From NCBI GenBank assembly GCA_016844955.1, contig JAERTH010000072.1:1-49926 (forward strand): 49,926 bases of DNA, written 5' to 3'. Under the pieces are notes generated by a model. It saw only the letters and a list, made by a program, of their open reading frames with translations, searched no databases and was not told the origin of the DNA. This DNA is from Fidelibacterota bacterium. Its GTDB lineage: Bacteria; Fidelibacterota; UBA8477; JABMPR01. This document shows, piece by piece, positions 47,351-49,926 of the stretch (position 1 is its first letter; each line of letters starts with the position of its first letter). The translations under genes were made by a program, and so were the position numbers.

Positions 47351-47829
47351 GTTTAGCCCCCATTATATTTTGTGCTCCTGAATTTCTAAACGCATTAAAG
47401 ACAGCGTTTCCAGACACAGCTATATATCCCTTTGCCATGGATAGTGAAACCAGCAGAAAAACCATCGGTCATATGGATGACCTTAAGGGAAAACAGATCT
47501 GGATCCTCTATCTGGGTAACGACAATAACGGGGTCAATCAACCCGTTAAGGATCATATCAACCTGTCCTCAGAAAATCCTCTGCTCGGACCGGTAGATTT
47601 AAGCCAGGGTCCCAGATTCCCAGATATGTCTTCTGTTTATGAAGATGATGATGGTATTGTTGTGGTTTTTGGTCTGGATAAAGATCTTAAAAAATTTGAA
47701 GAACCCTGGGCTGAGGTTGATAGCGGAGTCTGGGAGGCTATTGCATTAAAACATCGCGGGTGTAAACTGCGCGCCTGGTTAATTACTGATCTTGAAAAAT
47801 GGGTCAATGAAGCAGCATTATTAAATTAG
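47347..47829 (+). CDS. Short protein with a purine-nucleoside-phosphorylase-like core motif
   Basis: A 160-residue protein without a signal peptide. Residues about 73-105 read DHINLSSENPLLGPVDLSQG then GPRFPDMSSVYE, close to the phosphate/base-binding segment of family 2 purine nucleoside phosphorylases (DHINL.G.NPL.G...GPRFPDM). But PNP has about 270 residues, and the N-terminal GSGLG-type phosphate loop and the C-terminal helix region are missing. I infer a diverged, shortened relative whose catalysis is doubtful. It is coupled to DivIVA by ATGA and lies 47 bp upstream of ssb. An independent new function, for example nucleotide sensing, is possible. Confidence 0.6.
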   Translation: MSLAPIIFCAPEFLNALKTAFPDTAIYPFAMDSETSRKTIGHMDDLKGKQIWILYLGNDNNGVNQPVKDHINLSSENPLLGPVDLSQGPRFPDMSSVYEDDDGIVVVFGLDKDLKKFEEPWAEVDSGVWEAIALKHRGCKLRAWLITDLEKWVNEAALLN

Positions 47830-47876
47830 ATTACCAATTATTTTAGAACGACCCATAAAGGTCAACTGGAGGAAAG

Positions 47877-48368
47877 ATGCAAAAGAATAGTGTTAACAAA
47901 GCAATAATTGTCGGCCGAATGGGACAAAAGCCAGAATTGAAATACACGCCTGCCCAAACAGCCGTTACAAATATTACTATCGCAACCAACGAAACCCGTC
48001 GAGATGCTTCTGGCAACAATATTGACTCTACCGAATGGCACCGGGTGGTGGTTTTTGGTAAAACTGCTGAATTTGTGGCTAATTATTTAGACAAGGGAGC
48101 CCTGATTTACGTCGAGGGTCGCCTGCAGACCCGCTCATGGGAAGACCGTGATGGTGTAAAAAAATATACCACTGAAATTGTGGCCATGACTGTAACCCCA
48201 CTAGGAGGTGGCGGTGGATCACAACAAGGTGGTGGAAGTCGACCAGCTCAGAATAGCGGTGGTGGCTACGGTGGTGGTGCGCCTTCTGGCGGAGCCCCCT
48301 CTGGAGGATCAGCACCTGGTGGTAATCCCTTTGGTGGCGGAGAGGATGATGAGCCGTTACCATTCTAA
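47877..48368 (+). CDS. ssb: Single-stranded DNA-binding protein
   Basis: A 163-residue SSB. The OB-fold spans residues 1-110 (NKAIIVGRMGQKPELKY, TEWHRVVVFGKTAEFVANYLDKGALIYVEGRLQTRSW). A Gly/Gln/Ser-rich linker follows (about 113-150), and the acidic tip DDEPLPF is the protein-recruiting end. It protects single-stranded DNA and recruits partners through that tip. A good GGAGGAAAG ribosome site precedes the ATG. A perfect 28-bp palindrome with a following T-run lies 29 bp after the stop and may serve as its terminator. Confidence 0.96.
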   Translation: MQKNSVNKAIIVGRMGQKPELKYTPAQTAVTNITIATNETRRDASGNNIDSTEWHRVVVFGKTAEFVANYLDKGALIYVEGRLQTRSWEDRDGVKKYTTEIVAMTVTPLGGGGGSQQGGGSRPAQNSGGGYGGGAPSGGAPSGGSAPGGNPFGGGEDDEPLPF

Positions 48369-48396
48369 TCACCACTTTTTTTACAATTGTTCTTTA

Positions 48397-48424
48397 CCAA
48401 GCGAGGATTCGAATCCTCGCTTGG
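48397..48424. repeat. 28-bp palindrome, copy 3 (perfect, terminator-like)
   Basis: CCAAGCGAGGATTC and its exact complement form 14 base pairs; with flanking A and T it reaches 30 bp. TGTTTTT follows on the plus strand, so it could end ssb transcription. It lies 20 bp upstream of the methyltransferase start. Confidence 0.85.
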
Positions 48425-48443
48425 TGTTTTTAGGACACTACCG

Positions 48444-49142
48444 ATGATTGACAATCCCCTTTGCCCCCTCTGCTCACACGAAAACACCAATCACTTTCAC
48501 AAAGATGACTTTCGCGAATATTTGACTTGCTCAGTCTGTGACCTGGCCTTTGCTCATCCAGATTCATGGTTGTCCCGTGATGAAGAGTTCAAGCGTTATG
48601 AATTGCACGAAAACAATCTGGAGGATCCAGGGTACCGTAACTTCCTGACAAAAATGTGTGAGCCTATGCTGCAGCGTATCCAACCCAAATCAAAAGGGCT
48701 TGATTTTGGATCCGGACCCGGACCGCTTCTGAAACTCATGTTTGAAGAACAGGGACATGAGATATCCATTTACGACACCTTCTATGCCCCAGACACATCA
48801 GTGTTTAACACCAGCTATGATTTTATAACCACAACCGAGGCGGCTGAACACTTGCACAATCCTCTTGAGGAACTGGATCGTTTATGGACTTCGCTCAAAG
48901 CAGGCGGATTCCTGGGAATTATGACCAGCCTCCGCATGCCTCCATTGAATTTCACAACCTGGCACTATATCAAGGACGAAACCCACGTCATTTTCTTTTC
49001 TCCAAAAACCATGAAATGGTTGGCGGATCATTGGAATGCCAAGCTTGAGATCATCAGTGATTCTGTGGTGATCTTCGAAAAACATTCGTATACACGTCCA
49101 AGCGCGGATTCGAATCCGCGCCTGGCAGGAAAAACAACATGA
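48444..49142 (+). CDS. SAM-dependent methyltransferase with N-terminal zinc ribbon, repeat-encoded tail
   Basis: A 232-residue class I methyltransferase. CPLCSHEN and CSVCDLAF form an N-terminal four-Cys zinc ribbon. LDFGSGPGPLLKLM near residue 77 is SAM motif I, and DFITTTEAAEHLHNPLEEL is the typical methyltransf_23 acidic and aromatic block. The substrate is unknown. Start at 48444 is preferred: an earlier ATG at 48387 would translate through the palindrome at 48397-48424. The last 15 residues (RPSADSNPRLAGKTT) are encoded by palindrome copy 4, so the original C-terminus has been replaced or extended. It overlaps the NUDIX gene in ATGA. Confidence 0.85.
   Translation: MIDNPLCPLCSHENTNHFHKDDFREYLTCSVCDLAFAHPDSWLSRDEEFKRYELHENNLEDPGYRNFLTKMCEPMLQRIQPKSKGLDFGSGPGPLLKLMFEEQGHEISIYDTFYAPDTSVFNTSYDFITTTEAAEHLHNPLEELDRLWTSLKAGGFLGIMTSLRMPPLNFTTWHYIKDETHVIFFSPKTMKWLADHWNAKLEIISDSVVIFEKHSYTRPSADSNPRLAGKTT
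49098..49125. repeat. 28-bp palindrome, copy 4, within the methyltransferase gene end
   Basis: CCAAGCGCGGATTC and near-complement, identical in sequence to copy 2 at 27769-27796. It lies in frame and supplies the methyltransferase tail. Confidence 0.85.
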
Positions 49143-49588
49143 AATATATCGATGTATTCCCCTTTGCACACACAAACATCGGCTTGCGCTTCCTTCTGTT
49201 GCGACGTGCTCCCCACAACAGTTATCCCGGTATCTGGCAACCCGTGGCAGGGAAGATTAAATCTGGTGAAAAAGCCTGGCAAGCTGGCCTGAGAGAACTA
49301 CAGGAAGAAACCGGGTTTTTACCCCGCAACTTTTACACCCTGGATCATGTCTCCAGCTACTACCTCCACACCACCGATGAGATACTTCAAGTGCCTGCTT
49401 TTATGGCTGAAGTCGAACAAAAAGAGCCCACTTTGAATCACGAACACGATGACTTTCAGTGGCTTACGCTGAATGAAGCAATGGAGACAGCATCCTGGCA
49501 ACCCTACCGAAAAGCATTGATTTCCATACCCAATCTACTGGATTCGTCGCCTGCCCTCGCCCTGGCAAAAATTTCACTAAGAAATTGA
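49139..49588 (+). CDS. NUDIX hydrolase, NudB-like
   Basis: A 149-residue pyrophosphohydrolase. The NUDIX box is complete: residues about 38-60 carry GKIKSGE, then a 7-residue spacer, then RELQEETGF. The start (YIDVFPFAHTN) and QWLTLNEAM later resemble the dihydroneopterin-triphosphate/dATP type. It could act in folate synthesis or nucleotide-pool clean-up. It overlaps the methyltransferase stop in ATGA. The ribosome site (AGGA) is close to palindrome copy 4. Confidence 0.88.
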   Translation: MKYIDVFPFAHTNIGLRFLLLRRAPHNSYPGIWQPVAGKIKSGEKAWQAGLRELQEETGFLPRNFYTLDHVSSYYLHTTDEILQVPAFMAEVEQKEPTLNHEHDDFQWLTLNEAMETASWQPYRKALISIPNLLDSSPALALAKISLRN

Positions 49589-49694
49589 TTTTTTCTCTTA
49601 AACCCTTGATTTTTTTGTCCGAAACCTCACTTTTTCACACTTTTTTTCCACAATATACTGGAACCCCTTCATTTCAAACCACAATATATAGTAT

Positions 49695-49730
49695 CACTTA
49701 AAGCATTTTCTTAAGTGGTTGCTTTAAGTG
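49695..49730. promoter_or_regulatory. Operator candidate: three CACTTAA(A/G) half-sites
   Basis: CACTTAAAGCA (49695-49705) and TGCTTTAAGTG (49720-49730) are perfect inverted arms; a third half-site CTTAAGTG is in the loop (49710-49717). The block ends 22 bp before the -35 box of the next promoter. Confidence 0.45.
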
Positions 49731-49752
49731 CCTAAAAAACAACTGTATTTTC

Positions 49753-49781
49753 TTGACAAGATTTTATCAGCCCCCTAAATT
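49753..49781 (+). promoter_or_regulatory. Sigma70-type promoter for the lipoprotein gene
   Basis: TTGACA (49753-49758), a 17-bp spacer and TAAATT (49776-49781). It predicts a transcript start near 49788 and a leader of about 70 nt before the ATG at 49858. Confidence 0.65.
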
Positions 49782-49857
49782 CTTTACGAATGCGGTGCAG
49801 GACAGGTTACACTCCGCATAACAATTGGAAGCGATGTAAAGTCGGAAGAGGCTGCGT

Positions 49858-49926
49858 ATGAAGCGATACAGCTTACAAGTACTGGTATTGGCTCTAACCC
49901 TGACGTTTGTACAGTGTTCAATGTTC
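49858..49926 (+). CDS. Lipoprotein-like exported protein, N-terminus only
   Basis: ATG at 49858, preceded by GGAAGAGG, opens a frame that runs to the window edge (23 residues). The sequence MKRYSLQVLVLALTLTFVQC is a signal peptide with Cys20. The -1 residue is Gln, so the lipobox is imperfect. It has its own promoter. The mature protein is outside the window, so the function is unknown. Confidence 0.6.
   Translation, partial: MKRYSLQVLVLALTLTFVQCSMF

Larger units (their letters stand above)
49589..49857. other. Intergenic region with promoter and operator-like repeat
   Basis: It contains an inverted repeat at 49695-49730 and a strong promoter at 49753-49781. A TTTTCCACA sequence near 49645 resembles a DnaA-box variant but is single. 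No open frame with a ribosome site was seen. Confidence 0.5.

Noticed and set aside
48387..48443. N-terminal extension of the methyltransferase
   Set aside because: The extra codons are the 28-bp palindrome; the zinc-ribbon start at 48444 is the natural beginning.
49640..49655. DnaA box (TTTTCCACA)
   Set aside because: Only one copy, with no cluster; expected by chance in AT-rich sequence.

Overview
The window is a bacterial chromosome segment with about 40 protein genes, no visible rRNA or tRNA genes and no CRISPR array. The best clue to the host is the very large secreted protein at 9152-15145, which ends in a type IX secretion (Por) tail of the 'NYPNPFNP' kind, together with several lipoproteins. 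This points to the FCB superphylum, most like Marinimicrobia, KSB1 or Calditrichota lineages. That is an inference from protein style, not a phylogenetic test.

Layout. 1-343: left part of an IS110-type element cut by the window edge. 344-7697 (minus): a tight seven-gene run with overlapping or near-touching genes, encoding a B12-binding mutase subunit, an acyl-CoA carboxylase beta subunit, a TPR-like protein, a glycosyltransferase, a HAD hydrolase, a penicillin-acylase-type hydrolase and a small membrane protein. 7895-9021 (minus): a PepSY-type membrane protein coupled to an OB-fold-like lipoprotein. 9152-15145: the giant beta-helix protein. 15452-21788 (minus): accessory metabolism (aldo/keto reductase, P-loop protein, SDR, NTF2-like protein, GH2 lipoprotein). 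21955-22167: a cold-shock protein with its terminator. 22577-31016 (plus): housekeeping genes (EnvC-like, holB, ricT, metG, TatD, rsmA) and a secreted serine hydrolase. 31047-38474 (minus): a NAD(P)-binding protein, a REP-associated transposase with flanking 102-bp repeats, a membrane metallopeptidase, a frameshifted second Y1 transposase, priA and two unknown envelope genes. 38781-46014 (plus): the replication and topology block dnaN, recF, DUF721/DciA-like, gyrB, gyrA. 46030-49588 (plus): a YggS-like PLP protein, DivIVA, a purine-nucleoside-phosphorylase-like fragment protein, ssb, a methyltransferase and a NUDIX hydrolase. A new promoter and partial lipoprotein gene follow at the right edge.

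The most striking layer is the repeats. At least five families of short palindromes occur: four copies of a 28-bp palindrome, several copies of a TTCGA...CTCAGG-type element, and single copies of others. Most lie just after genes, but one forms an in-frame 25-residue insert in the giant secreted protein, one supplies the C-terminal tail of the methyltransferase, and one lies inside the frameshifted transposase. Two HUH/Y1 (IS200-like) transposase genes lie within 2.3 kb of each other. One of them is bracketed by 102-bp direct repeats made of two hairpins each and has its own C-terminus encoded by a repeat. This is the best candidate in the window for a poorly described system.
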